Assembly (NCBI RefSeq): GCF_000238075.1
Contig: NZ_JH414504.1
Location: forward strand, 786,504-850,503
Origin: Oribacterium asaccharolyticum ACB7
GTDB taxonomy: Bacteria; Bacillota; Clostridia; Lachnospirales; Lachnospiraceae
DNA length: 64,000 nucleotides
Direction: 5' to 3'
Below, piece by piece: positions 1 through 9,851 of the stretch. Position 1 is the stretch's first letter; the number at the start of each line of letters is the position of its first letter. The position numbers and the translations under genes are program-made. The notes under the pieces were generated by a model. The model was given only the letters and a program-made list of their open reading frames with translations. It was not told where the DNA came from and did no database searches.

Positions 1-35
1 CGACTCCTGGCTGTACGTCTTTTTCTACTGTCCAA
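1..35 (-). CDS. 5' end of an unidentified gene, cut by the left window edge
   Basis: Only eleven codons are visible, starting at a TTG at 33-35 and reading M-D-S-R-K-R-R-T-A-R-S. The support is positional: a strong GGAGGGG ribosome binding site lies 5-6 bases upstream (41-47 on the plus strand, read as complement) and a TATAAT-like -10 box lies at 65-70. The basic N-terminus would suit a membrane or secreted protein, but nothing identifies the product. It could also be a chance start. Confidence 0.4.
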   Translation of the reverse strand, partial: MDSRKRRTARS

Positions 36-154
36 TTTTTCCCCTCCAAACTGATTCTTTCTGCATTATAGCAAAGCTTCTCTTCTCGGGAAAGCCGCCT
101 TAAGAATATCTACAAGTTTTTGCAAGGAATTCCTCGTGTTCTTCCTCCTTGTTA

Positions 155-193
155 TGCGAGATACCATAAACGCTCAGCACGATGCTCGTTAAG
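155..193. repeat. Short dispersed palindromic repeat (REP-like family 1)
   Basis: An imperfect inverted repeat with arms of the GCGAGATA and CACGATGCTCGTT type. Related copies occur near 10100, 20090, 27572, 35288, 49591, 49669, 53323 and 59222. This one abuts the left end of the larger interspersed repeat that follows. Confidence 0.55.
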
Positions 194-380
194 AATCAAA
201 ATAGTTTTCTAAACAATATAGGTCTAAATTTGGGGCACGCTCTCGCTAGCTTCGCCACGTAGCGGATACTAAGCGAAAAACTTCGATTCTCTTGTTTTTC
301 GCAAGTACCGACGGGCTCAGACTACCCCTCATTTAGACCTATATTGTCGAAAATCTATTTATTATTTTGATTTTTTACAG
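194..380. repeat. Interspersed hairpin-rich repeat, copy A (short form)
   Basis: The inner terminal arms are an inverted repeat, CAATATAGGTCTAAAT at 214-229 and its exact complement at 331-346. Inside lie GGCACGCTC...TTCGCC and a perfect 9-bp hairpin, GCGAAAAAC at 273-281 against GTTTTTCGC at 294-302. The outer ends carry AATCAAAATA (194-203) and TATTTTGATT (363-372). The sequence matches copy B (2244-2560) closely but lacks the roughly 110-base internal hairpin module that copies B and C carry. It sits just past the 3' end of pckA. No coding potential is seen. Confidence 0.8.
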
Positions 381-420
381 CCCATTTCTTGTACGTATCG
401 TAATATGTTCTACTACTTCA

Positions 421-2025
421 TTAGCATTTCGGGCCGGCATTCTTTAAGCTCTTGCCAAGCTCGGTATTCTCATACTTCTTAAAGTTCTTCACAAATCTTC
501 CTGCAAGATCCTTTGCCTTATCTTCCCATTCCTTAACATTGCTGTAGGTATCTCTGGGATCCAAAATCTTCGGATCTACACCGGGAAGCGCTGTCGGAAC
601 TTCGAAATCGAAGAACGGGATGGTCTTGGTCTCCGCCTTTACTACGTCTCCGTTTAAGATAGCATCAATGATTCCTCTGGTATCCTTAATGGAAATTCTC
701 TTTCCGGAACCGTTCCAGCCTGTATTTACAAGGTATGCCTTAGCACCGGTCTTCTTCATCTTCTTAACGAGCTCCTCGGCATACTTTGTGGGAGGAAGCT
801 CGAGGAATGCCTGTCCGAAGCAAGCGGAGAAGGTCGGAGTCGGCTCGGTAATGCCTCTCTCTGTTCCGGCAAGCTTTGCTGTAAATCCGGAAAGGAAGTA
901 ATACTCTGTCTGCTCCGGAGTAAGGATAGAAATCGGAGGCAGAACACCGAAAGCATCTGCAGAAAGGAAAATAACGTTTTCCGCATCGGGAGCTGCAGAA
1001 ATCGGACGTACAATCTTCTCAATATGATTAATCGGATACGATACACGAGTATTCTCCGTTGTGCTTCCGTCCTTAAAATCAATTTTTCCGTTTGCATCTA
1101 CCGTAACATTCTCAAGAAGTGCATCTCTTCTGATGGCATTGTAGATATCCGGCTCGGAATCCTTATCCAAGTCAATAACCTTCGCGTAGCATCCGCCTTC
1201 AAAGTTGAATACTCCGTTATCATCCCAACCGTGCTCGTCATCACCGATTAAAAGTCTCTTCGGATCGGTGGAAAGCGTTGTCTTTCCTGTTCCGGAAAGG
1301 CCGAAGAAAATAGCGGTATGCTTTCCGTCCAAATCGGTATTGGCAGAGCAGTGCATGGAAGCAATGCCCTTAAGCGGCAGATAGTAGTTCATCATGGAGA
1401 ACATACCCTTCTTCATTTCTCCGCCGTACCAGGTATTAAGGATAATCTGCTCCTTACTTGTGATATTGAACATTACGGCAGTCTCGGAGTGCAGTCCCAG
1501 TTCCTTATAGTTTTCTACCTTAGCCTTGGACGCATTATATACGATAAAGTCCGGCTCAAAGTTCTCTAATTCCTCTTTGGACGGCTTAATGAACATATTG
1601 GTCACAAAGTGTGCCTGCCAAGCCACCTCCACGATGAAACGAACAGCCATTCTGGTATCTTTGTTTGCACCGCAGAAAGCATCCACTACGAAAAGACGCT
1701 TATTGGAAAGTTCCTTCTTAGCGAGCTCTTTACAGCATGCCCATGCCTCTTCCGAAGCCGGGTGGTTATCATTCGGATATTCTTCACTGGTCCACCAAAC
1801 GGTGTCCTTGGAATTTTTATCCATAACGATATATTTATCCTTGGGAGAACGTCCGGTATAAATTCCGGTCATGACATTTACAGCACCTAACTCACTGACT
1901 CTACCCTTCTCATAACCGACTAAAGACTCTGCAGTCTCCTCTTTAAACAGTGTTTCATAAGAGGGATTATGTACAATTTCCGTCGTTCCTGTAATGCCAT
2001 ATTGTGTTAAATCCAAATTTGCCAT
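421..2025 (-). CDS. pckA: Phosphoenolpyruvate carboxykinase (ATP)
   Basis: Interconverts oxaloacetate plus ATP and PEP plus CO2 plus ADP in the cytoplasm. In fermenting anaerobes it often runs toward oxaloacetate and conserves ATP. The 534-residue length is normal for the ATP-dependent family. Visible motifs are the kinase-1a P-loop GLSGTGKTT (about 242-250) and the metal/ATP-binding GDDEHGW (about 261-267). The substrate-loop arginine is in GRSPKDK (about 58-64). The start [10 protein letters not shown] is supported by AAGGAG seven bases upstream. The gene stands alone, with a promoter at 2098-2125 and a repeat copy on each side. I see no disruption. Confidence 0.97.
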   Translation of the reverse strand: MANLDLTQYGITGTTEIVHNPSYETLFKEETAESLVGYEKGRVSELGAVNVMTGIYTGRSPKDKYIVMDKNSKDTVWWTSEEYPNDNHPASEEAWACCKELAKKELSNKRLFVVDAFCGANKDTRMAVRFIVEVAWQAHFVTNMFIKPSKEELENFEPDFIVYNASKAKVENYKELGLHSETAVMFNITSKEQIILNTWYGGEMKKGMFSMMNYYLPLKGIASMHCSANTDLDGKHTAIFFGLSGTGKTTLSTDPKRLLIGDDEHGWDDNGVFNFEGGCYAKVIDLDKDSEPDIYNAIRRDALLENVTVDANGKIDFKDGSTTENTRVSYPINHIEKIVRPISAAPDAENVIFLSADAFGVLPPISILTPEQTEYYFLSGFTAKLAGTERGITEPTPTFSACFGQAFLELPPTKYAEELVKKMKKTGAKAYLVNTGWNGSGKRISIKDTRGIIDAILNGDVVKAETKTIPFFDFEVPTALPGVDPKILDPRDTYSNVKEWEDKAKDLAGRFVKNFKKYENTELGKSLKNAGPKC

Positions 2026-2097
2026 AGTGGTCTCCTTCTCACTCTTTTGAAATTTTCAAGCCCTCGTATGAAAATAAATACAAAGCTTAATGATTTT

Positions 2098-2125
2098 ATT
2101 ATACATACTTCCCTTGGAAAGTCAC
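2098..2125 (-). promoter_or_regulatory. Promoter of pckA
   Basis: Read on the minus strand, GTGACT (2120-2125) is followed after 16 bases by an extended TATGTATAAT -10 box (TATAAT at 2098-2103). It lies about 75 bases before the pckA start codon. Two AATGCAAG direct repeats lie just upstream of or over the -35 box and could be regulatory, which is inference. Confidence 0.65.
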
Positions 2126-2243
2126 TTGCATTTTACATTTTTTTCTTGCATTATTTTTAATCACTTAATTATTTTTGCTTTAATTCTTTTTTAAATTTTG
2201 GTTTTAAATTTAGAACTGTTTGGAATTTTCCCTTAGAATAATA

Positions 2244-2560
2244 AGCAAGGGGCTGTAAAAAATCATAATTGTTTTCTAATCAATATAGGTCTCAATTTAG
2301 GGCACGCTCTCGCTAGCTTCGCCTGACTGAGCAGTGGCTTTGTTACCCACTGCTCACTTTGCTTCGCAAAGCAAATTCCTTCGGAAGTTGGTCTGTATCA
2401 GGACGACTTTTCTGATGAAAAGTCTGTCCTTACGGATACTAAGCGAAAAACTTCGATTCTCTTGTTTTTCGCAAGTACCGACGGGCTCAGACTACCCTGC
2501 ATTTAGACCTATATTGCCGAAATATCTATTTATTATTTTGATTTTTTACAGCCCCTTGCT
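2244..2560. repeat. Interspersed hairpin-rich repeat, copy B (long form)
   Basis: Bounded by a perfect 22-bp inverted repeat, 2244-2265 against 2539-2560 (AGCAAGGGGCTGTAAAAAATCA and its complement overlap the flanks). Inner arms at 2281-2296 and 2501-2516 match copy A. Between them lie consecutive hairpins: GAGCAGTGG/CCACTGCTC (2329-2355), CTTTGC/GCAAAG (2357-2371), a TTCC/GGAA hairpin around 2373-2390, GGAC..ACTTTTC/GAAAAGT..GTCC (2401-2429) and GCGAAAAAC/GTTTTTCGC (2443-2472). It lies upstream of pckA in the same orientation as copy A. Confidence 0.85.
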
Positions 2561-2654
2561 AAGCACTATGGAACTTAGAATCTCTCGTGTCATAAAGAGC
2601 ACTGAAAATCCTTCCATAATGCAGCTTCCGTAGCTTAATTATTTATCCCGGTTT

Positions 2655-3244
2655 TTAAGAAGACAGGTTGGATGGACTAAGCCTTTCTTCCGGAAGCTTC
2701 TCTACCGCTTCTTCTTTAAAGGATAAAGGAAGTTCCAGGGTTTGATAGCCATCGCGCACCAGAATCAGCGTATGCTCTCCCTCAGCTTTTCCTTTAAAGG
2801 CCTTGGGAGAAATCACCATTTTTCTCTCTTCTTCCAATATCTCCATAGATGAAGAGTTAATCTCTGTAGTAAAGCTTTGCTTGTCTAAGTATGCCTTAAT
2901 TTCTCCTTCCTTCAAATATTCTCTATCCTCGGTTTCTAAAACGATTTCTTCTCCGGGCTTTGCCACTCCACCGGTAAATTTCGGCGGCTTTGCTCCGGTA
3001 AGATATTCTGTTCTTAATTCTTTGGATAGGGAGCCATCCTCTAAAACTCTATAAAGAGAAGTAGGAACTTTTCTGATGGCTTCTGCCGTTTTCAAATATT
3101 CTGCGGAGAATAGGTAATAAGCACAGCCACGCCAAGCAGAGCAATTACCGTACTGAGCAGGCCAAGCACCAGACCGGATATGTAGATCAGCCCCATGCAT
3201 AGCCAGACAAAAAGGTAAAAACCAAAAAAATTGCCCTCTGACAT
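2655..3244 (-). pseudogene. Small membrane protein with HIID-like domain, frameshifted
   Basis: Two frames together look like one protein. From ATG 3244 the first frame reads MSEGNFFGFYLFVWL and on through about 45 hydrophobic residues, giving one or two membrane segments, and stops at about 3091. The downstream part, in the -1 frame from about 3110, reads about 150 residues. These end in a segment with GEEIVLETEDREYLKEGEI, then EILEEERKMVISPKAF and HTLILVRDGYQTLELPL. That pattern resembles the hemoblobin-interacting/DUF1533 Ig-like domain. A single-base deletion around 3105-3130 would explain the break. Reading from 3275 in the downstream frame instead gives a non-membrane N-terminus without a good ribosome binding site. 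The gene lies directly downstream of the giant surface-protein gene. Confidence 0.6.
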
Positions 3245-3344
3245 GGATCAAAATCCTTGCCAAAAGGCGATTCATTGTCTTTGAAACTTCTTCCCAATAG
3301 TTAAAAGAGAATGAGCTTTAACTTTTCGGTTTTAGCTTTCTGCT

Positions 3345-6300
3345 TTATCTTTTCTTCTTTAGCTTTCTCAGGAAGTAGTAAATGCTCAAAAGGCTAAAGC
3401 TTAGTGCTGAAGCAAAAGCATACCAAAGCAAATGAGAGGCATCTGCCGTATTTACTTTTCGAGATTGGGCTCTCCTCAAGGCTCCCAGAACTTCTCCCAA
3501 ACGCTTTAATTCCGCTTCTTCCTCAGGAGTCAAAGGACGTTTCCGTCCTGCACCGAGAATCTCACCGATTCGCTTCTGAATCTCCTCGATGGTTCTGGGT
3601 ACTGTGGGACTTGGCGGAACATTGTTTCCATTGTCCGGTGTAGGCGTCTTGGGGTCTTCCGGAAGCGAGGGCTTCTCAGGCTCTACCGGCGGTTCTCCGG
3701 GGCCTCCCGGGGTATTTGGCGTTGGGAAGGAAGGTCTACTTGGTGTTCCACCACCTCCGCCACCCGGATTCCTTGGATTGTATAGGTTATCAAAAAGAAT
3801 CTCAGATACCTCTACACCATCCTTATAAATCTTACGAGTCACTACCAAGTCCTCTTTATTTTCAGCAAGCTGACTTACCGTAAAGACTACTTTATAAAGG
3901 GATTTGTCATAGGTATAGCCTCTGAGTCCATCCTTTAATTCCTCCACCGTGTACACGTATTTTCCGGGAACATGGAAGGTAATGGGAGCAAATTCCGTAT
4001 GTCCTTCTCCGGCAATCACTACCATCTCCGTTTCAGACTGGCTGCCCTCCGGCATTGGCTGGAAAAGTCCCTTAGGCATAGATCTTAGGGAAGGCTTTAC
4101 CTCGGTAATAAGGCCACTGGAGCCGTATAAAAAACCCTCTTCCAAATCGGAGTTGCTCACGATTTTCTTATTCCTAATAACGTTGTTATCCGGATCCAGA
4201 TACTCTTCGAAAGCATCGTTTCTCTTACCGTTGTTCAGAAAGATTTCATTTTCATCAAAGCTTGGGTCTTCTCTCTTGTCAGTCCAATATACGGAGTTGG
4301 AACTGATTTCCATGGTCTCTGTCCGTAAAACAAAGCGGAAAGGGTCTGCCTGAGAAGGCTTTCTTCCGGAAATCTTTTTCCCCAGCTCCACCTGTCCCTG
4401 TGTGGGGGTAGGCGTAAAGACATTGGTATAGTTAAAGTCGTCTCCTCCTACCAAAGCATAGAGCTTACCATTAAGACGACGAACTTTAATAGTAACATTT
4501 CTGGTGGCACGAGGATCGTTATTTACTCCGGGGAATAAACCGCTTTCTGTTATTGTATACTCATAATCCCCTTCAGCTGCAATCTTAACTCTTCCGAAGT
4601 TAACCTCTCCTCCGATGGCATCAGGATTTGTCTTACTTAAACTGTCGGAACTACCTGCCTCTAGCGGCATAGGTGCTCCATTTTTACTCTTTAAGGTAAA
4701 AGTAAATGCATTACTGATATCCGGCTTCTTAATTCCTGCCGTAGCGCTTAAGAACTTTTGCACCTTAATTTCCGGTTCAATGATTTCTTCTCCGAAAACA
4801 TTGACAAAGCTTAAAGGATTGCCATTGTTAAACCGTAGATCAGAAACCATCTTCTTGTGATCCGGGTCTGTAACGGTAATGGTGATATATTTATCTCCCA
4901 TATCCTTGCTGGTAACACCGAGCTCATTCGTTTCTCCATGCTCATTAATTTTATAAGTATAGGTTCCGGGTCTCATCAGGCGAATGTTTCCAAATTCTAC
5001 CGTTCCGCCGTCCTTATCCGGGTTCTTCAATACTGTAGTGATAGAATTTCCCTTTTCATCCAGTAAAAGTGCCCCATTTTCTCCACTAATCGTGAAGGTG
5101 AATTTTCCGCGAATATCGGGAGCTTGCGCAGCTAATTCCTTTGGGACTTCCAAAACCTTCTTTACAGGAAGCTTAAAGACTACCGGCTCTACCAGTCTAT
5201 GGCTACTGCTGCCTTGTACAATATCCGGTGCCACATTCTGAGGAATATCATTTCCCGGGAATAAGGTAGCCACACGGTATGCCAGATTGGTGTTTACAAC
5301 AGGAACCTTCTCCATATCCGTATGGGCCAGCATATTGACATTGGCAATAAGTAATCCCTTCTTATCTAAAATAAAGGGCTTATTTTCTTTGGTTGTTCGA
5401 AGATCAAAAGCCAAAGCCACAATTTTATCTTTTTCTACGCCAATATTTTGTGTTTCGTCTACGTAGTTCCATTCATGCCAAATACTAGTACCGGTATTCT
5501 TCGGATTGTTTGGATTCATATCATTGTTGTAATCCGGGTCATGAAGGGCCTTCCCTAAATCCCTTTCAGCTTCTTCAGGAATCTTGTAAGAGTAAAAAAC
5601 TCTGGGCTTTAAAGTATCCGGGTTGTTGGCATTGTCCTTATCAAAGGAGTGCTTGGACAAAAGACTATTGATATCTACACCGTTAAAGTCTCCGTTTCTA
5701 TCCTTTTTCTCTCCCAGGATATCATAGATGACCAAATCCGTAGTTCTACTCTTGTCTGAAGCCTGGTACATCAGCCTATGGGTATAAGGATCTCCCATAT
5801 AGCTAACATTTTCACTTAAATAACGAGGATCGATCTCCGTAGAAACCGTATTGCTGAATCTTGCCTCCAGTACCGTTACCGGGCCGTAGGGCATATTCAG
5901 TTCCGTTACGGAGGTGGTATATTTACTGTTCTGTGTTAAAGCCTCCTTGGCAAGGACTTTGTAATAGCCAATTTTCTCCGCTTTATTATCGAGAGTATCC
6001 GGTTTATAATTTGGACTCCAAACGGTATTCTCGTCAGTATTGACAAAGCCCAAGGTGTTTTTCGCCGTTCTTCCTCGGTCCACGATATTGGTGTAAGGAT
6101 TCCAAAGGGTATAGTTTAGCTTCCAACCGCTTCGATTATATTGTTTATTCCAGAAACGATGGTCTGCATCATCCGGAATGGTTAACTTGATAATCATCAT
6201 GGTTTGGCCGGATTTCTCCCAGTTCTTCTTAAACGCTACGGTATAGTCTTTCCCCTTGACAAATTTTTTACTTTCCGGTGGAGTGTCCGCCGCATCCCAG

Positions 6301-9300
6301 GTTCCCAGAACGATAGAGCTTTCGTCCACATAGGTTCCTGCAGGAAGCAGATCATAGATAATTCCGGATTTTAACACATAAGGTTTGGTATACTCATCCC
6401 CCTGTAAACTGGTGGGGAAGATTCCCCAGTTAAAGCCCCAGGCAATAACATCCATGCTTTGCTCGCTGCGCTCAGGATGGTCCACATAAGGTTTGTTTTG
6501 CTTTACCAGCTCCGAGGTAATGTTTAAGGGCTCTAAACCGTAGCCTATTTCAGCCAAATATTTTCCCGCCCTCTCTTCAATAACCGCTGTTCCTAATTGA
6601 CGGACTTCTCCTACAGCACCACCTGCCAGGAAGTTCATATTATACTCGCCTCCATTAGCCATGGTATTGGCAATGAAGGTCCGCATAGCAGGCTGAGGGG
6701 TTACCTTTATGGTGAATGATGCATCAAAGCTTGTCTTATAATAGGGGGAATCCTGTTTAAACTGAAGCCCTACAATGTTATTTCCAAAGGCAGCTTCTAA
6801 GTCCAGCTGATTCGTATGGGAAATGTCGGTATAGTCATTGACTGTATTCTTCTTTATTGCACCGGGCTCTGTTACGGTAAAGGTAACGCCTCCATTATCC
6901 TTATAGCTTAAGTAACCATACTTAAAAAAACCTCTTCCAAGATTCCTCTTATCCTTAACCCAAACCTCTACAGGAGGATAAGTTTTATCTTTCTTTCTGG
7001 GACTTGCTTTACCGGAGAATTTTATCAGCGGATTATCCAAATAATCCACATCATAGGCCTTCATATCTCTTAAATAAATACGGCTATAATGGTAGTCATT
7101 CTCTTTTAATGTATAAACATCACCTCTATAAACATCACCGTTTGTTATAGAATCACTGGAAAATACATCCTTGTTTGTTGCTTTTTCCAGTGTTTTTCCA
7201 TCCACTTGTCTGGGTTTTACAGAGAACAGCTTATACTCTCCGTCTGTAAGGGTAGCACCGGAACCGGGAACATTAGGATCAGAGGAGGTGGTATAGCTTC
7301 CATTCTCAGAAACATTTACACTGCTATCCTTTGCCTTATAGGAAGAAGAAAGCGTAAAGCTTTCATTCCAGTTGCTATATACGACAGGAGCCGCTTTACC
7401 CTCTTCATAAATACTTTGTAATCCAAAAACGCCAAGGTAATACTGTCTATCCACAGTATTATACTTCTTTAATAAAAAGTCTCCCGGCCCAGAAGAGGGA
7501 AGAAGTACCTTCATCGGTGCTGCCTCCACCTCACCCTCTCTCACATAGCCGTCTGCCCAGGTTTCTGTAAACTTAATCCTATTGTGAATATCAAGCCCCT
7601 TCTCCTTGGTCGTAAGATCGATCCCCTTGTCCTTTGCCTCTTGCAACTTGCTCATAGGATACTTATACAGTAAGGCATAAAGCTGGGAATTATTCTTGTC
7701 GTAGGCATAATTTAAGGTTTCCGCATAGGGCTGATTAGTGGGGAGGTTTTCTACACTGGGGTCCTTTGGAATTCCTACATAGCTTCTACCAATGGGGTTC
7801 TCCAAAAAGGGCTGTGTTGCCGGAGGATTTTTTCCCGGCCCCATAAACTTTGCAATATCCGCATAACCGTTTCTGGCAAGATTTTCAATATTGTCCTTAT
7901 TGAAGTAGATATTCCATGCCGCGTTTGTAGGAAGCTTCTTCGCACCAACCAGGATACCCCCATCCGACTTTTCCGGATCTAAGGTTTGGAAGCTATAATC
8001 AAAGGGCTGAGAACTTCCCCTAGCTCTATCCACTCTTACGTACCAAACACCGTAAAAATACTCACCCGCTTTATCCGTGGTCTCGCCCCAGCTGGGATCC
8101 CAGGAGAAGAAAAGCCCCTGTTTCGTATCCGCGTCACCGTGCTTGAAATTGAATAGGGTAGGCTCAACCTTTGTTTCCACATGAACGGAAAGAGGAACAT
8201 CCTGTTTCACATCCAAATTGTTATCGCTATGGTCAATATTTAAGCTGACAGGGAATTTATTGTCATAGACACCTACCCCCTTAGTATTATCATGCTTTAC
8301 TTTCAGCATGGTAGGAGTCAGGTTATAGGCAACATCCGCCTTAAAGGTAAATCCACCGTTTAACGCCCTGAAGTTAGTTAAATGAAGATACTCCTCCGGC
8401 TTATCCTTTCCGGGAACATTCTTTTTGATAATGGTATAATTAAAGCTACTTTGGGTATTGGTATTCGGTGCCTCTAGCAAACCGGTAGCCATAGATGGTT
8501 GTAACTTATGCCGATTCCCTTCCTTTTTCTCATACACGGAAAGTTTGTTCGGTTCATTTTCATCCCAGCCTTCAAAAATTCTGGCAGGAATATCAATGCT
8601 AACCGTTCCGGGATCATAACTGACATTTTTGTTTCCCTTCAGGGTAAGCTCTATGCCCAGGGTAGTTGTATCCGTACCGTTGGAAGCATTCTCCGGAGGA
8701 ATGATTTTTAAATCTCTTTGTTCCCGCATTACACCGTTACTGCCATCGGTATAAGTATGGCCATTGGGAATGATGCTGCCAAATCGAGGAGCATTAGGAG
8801 CTTCCGTCCAGAACGCCTTAAACTCATGGTTGACAGCCTCTTCTCCCGAACCACTTCCCATCAGGACAAAGGGACTGAAATGCTTTGCGGAGAAGAGCAA
8901 ATCCTCTCCTTCTTCCTTTACAGGAAGAATCTCTGCCGGAAGTCCTTCCGGTAGGTGCACAATGCGAAGATCCTTGTCCTCTTCCGCCAAAACCTCTTTG
9001 ATTTTCTCGGTCTTTTGCAGGCGAATCTCCACCTTCTTACCGTTCTTCGGCTGAACTTCCTTTTCTACGCCGTCCACTTCTCTAACAAAAGAAATATCTA
9101 CTGCGTCCAGCACCTCTACAAGAGGTACTATTCCGGGATAATCCTTTTCATAGCTCTTCTCCAAAAGAGACTTAGCTTCCTCAACCACGGACTCCTTCTC
9201 CAAGGGAAGCAGCTTCATCTGTGTGCCTTCTTGGAAGGTTCCCTCCGGATAATCCGCAGTAACCGTCATATCCTTATAAGACAGGGCAAAGGATCCGGCC

Positions 9301-9830
9301 TCCATGTATTTCGCCGCTTCTTTTCCTGCTTCTTCGGAAGGCTGGTTTGCTTCCTCTTCAGGGCTCTCTTCATTCTTACTTTCCTCTGTAGCAGCATTCT
9401 TCTCTTCTGTCAAAGCAGAATCCGAATTTTCCTGCTTATACCCTGCTTGTTCCGTAGCAGATGTTTCTTCGGAGGCTCTCTCCTGCTCCTCGGAAGCCGC
9501 TGCATTCTCTTCATTTTCTTCTCCAGAAGGCTTTGCCGCGTCTGATCCTACGCCGGAAGAGTTCTCAGCCTGTTCTGTAGCTGTGGCATCAGCCGGGGAA
9601 CTTGCTTCAGAAGATACCCCCATCTGCTTTGCCATTTCCTGTGCATTTTCCGAAGCATAGCTTACGCTTTGCAAATTTCCAACAAGCATCAAAAAACTGA
9701 GGAAATATGCCATGCTTTTCTTGGAAAAGCTTCCCCTTTGACGCCTTTTGGAAAAATTCCTACGGGTTAAGGTATCCCTTCCTCTTCCCGCTTCTCCTGC
9801 ACCTAAGTGCTGTTCTGTTTTGTACTGCAT
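3345..9830 (-). CDS. Giant cell-wall-anchored surface protein with FctA/Cna-type pilin domains
   Basis: A 2161-residue exported protein. The start at 9830 (MQYKTEQHLGAG) is chosen over an upstream TTG (9851) because AAAGGAG lies eight bases before it. A basic 40-residue leader precedes a hydrophobic signal core (about 40-57) with likely cleavage after SVSYA. Residues about 60-185 are Ala/Glu/Ser-rich and disordered. A long extracellular region follows. Three FctA (Spy0128)-like domains begin near residues 1550, 1690 and 1810, each with an FTFT or FRFVL strand and a G-x-Y-x-Y-T-I/V-x-E motif. Then come a Pro/Gly linker (about 2010-2075), a charged VLGA-containing segment, NTADAS, a membrane helix and a KKKR tail, which is a sortase-type sorting signal without LPXTG. 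It probably acts in adhesion or as a cell-surface stalk; the ligand is unknown. Confidence 0.88.
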   Translation of the reverse strand: MQYKTEQHLGAGEAGRGRDTLTRRNFSKRRQRGSFSKKSMAYFLSFLMLVGNLQSVSYASENAQEMAKQMGVSSEASSPADATATEQAENSSGVGSDAAKPSGEENEENAAASEEQERASEETSATEQAGYKQENSDSALTEEKNAATEESKNEESPEEEANQPSEEAGKEAAKYMEAGSFALSYKDMTVTADYPEGTFQEGTQMKLLPLEKESVVEEAKSLLEKSYEKDYPGIVPLVEVLDAVDISFVREVDGVEKEVQPKNGKKVEIRLQKTEKIKEVLAEEDKDLRIVHLPEGLPAEILPVKEEGEDLLFSAKHFSPFVLMGSGSGEEAVNHEFKAFWTEAPNAPRFGSIIPNGHTYTDGSNGVMREQRDLKIIPPENASNGTDTTTLGIELTLKGNKNVSYDPGTVSIDIPARIFEGWDENEPNKLSVYEKKEGNRHKLQPSMATGLLEAPNTNTQSSFNYTIIKKNVPGKDKPEEYLHLTNFRALNGGFTFKADVAYNLTPTMLKVKHDNTKGVGVYDNKFPVSLNIDHSDNNLDVKQDVPLSVHVETKVEPTLFNFKHGDADTKQGLFFSWDPSWGETTDKAGEYFYGVWYVRVDRARGSSQPFDYSFQTLDPEKSDGGILVGAKKLPTNAAWNIYFNKDNIENLARNGYADIAKFMGPGKNPPATQPFLENPIGRSYVGIPKDPSVENLPTNQPYAETLNYAYDKNNSQLYALLYKYPMSKLQEAKDKGIDLTTKEKGLDIHNRIKFTETWADGYVREGEVEAAPMKVLLPSSGPGDFLLKKYNTVDRQYYLGVFGLQSIYEEGKAAPVVYSNWNESFTLSSSYKAKDSSVNVSENGSYTTSSDPNVPGSGATLTDGEYKLFSVKPRQVDGKTLEKATNKDVFSSDSITNGDVYRGDVYTLKENDYHYSRIYLRDMKAYDVDYLDNPLIKFSGKASPRKKDKTYPPVEVWVKDKRNLGRGFFKYGYLSYKDNGGVTFTVTEPGAIKKNTVNDYTDISHTNQLDLEAAFGNNIVGLQFKQDSPYYKTSFDASFTIKVTPQPAMRTFIANTMANGGEYNMNFLAGGAVGEVRQLGTAVIEERAGKYLAEIGYGLEPLNITSELVKQNKPYVDHPERSEQSMDVIAWGFNWGIFPTSLQGDEYTKPYVLKSGIIYDLLPAGTYVDESSIVLGTWDAADTPPESKKFVKGKDYTVAFKKNWEKSGQTMMIIKLTIPDDADHRFWNKQYNRSGWKLNYTLWNPYTNIVDRGRTAKNTLGFVNTDENTVWSPNYKPDTLDNKAEKIGYYKVLAKEALTQNSKYTTSVTELNMPYGPVTVLEARFSNTVSTEIDPRYLSENVSYMGDPYTHRLMYQASDKSRTTDLVIYDILGEKKDRNGDFNGVDINSLLSKHSFDKDNANNPDTLKPRVFYSYKIPEEAERDLGKALHDPDYNNDMNPNNPKNTGTSIWHEWNYVDETQNIGVEKDKIVALAFDLRTTKENKPFILDKKGLLIANVNMLAHTDMEKVPVVNTNLAYRVATLFPGNDIPQNVAPDIVQGSSSHRLVEPVVFKLPVKKVLEVPKELAAQAPDIRGKFTFTISGENGALLLDEKGNSITTVLKNPDKDGGTVEFGNIRLMRPGTYTYKINEHGETNELGVTSKDMGDKYITITVTDPDHKKMVSDLRFNNGNPLSFVNVFGEEIIEPEIKVQKFLSATAGIKKPDISNAFTFTLKSKNGAPMPLEAGSSDSLSKTNPDAIGGEVNFGRVKIAAEGDYEYTITESGLFPGVNNDPRATRNVTIKVRRLNGKLYALVGGDDFNYTNVFTPTPTQGQVELGKKISGRKPSQADPFRFVLRTETMEISSNSVYWTDKREDPSFDENEIFLNNGKRNDAFEEYLDPDNNVIRNKKIVSNSDLEEGFLYGSSGLITEVKPSLRSMPKGLFQPMPEGSQSETEMVVIAGEGHTEFAPITFHVPGKYVYTVEELKDGLRGYTYDKSLYKVVFTVSQLAENKEDLVVTRKIYKDGVEVSEILFDNLYNPRNPGGGGGGTPSRPSFPTPNTPGGPGEPPVEPEKPSLPEDPKTPTPDNGNNVPPSPTVPRTIEEIQKRIGEILGAGRKRPLTPEEEAELKRLGEVLGALRRAQSRKVNTADASHLLWYAFASALSFSLLSIYYFLRKLKKKR

Positions 9831-9851
9831 GGCACACTCCTTTATGTCCAA

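Noticed and set aside
8955..9545. Long open frame on the plus strand opposite the surface-protein N-terminus
   Set aside because: It is antisense to a low-complexity Ala/Glu-rich coding region, has Cys/Leu/Phe-rich composition and no start signal; a shadow frame.
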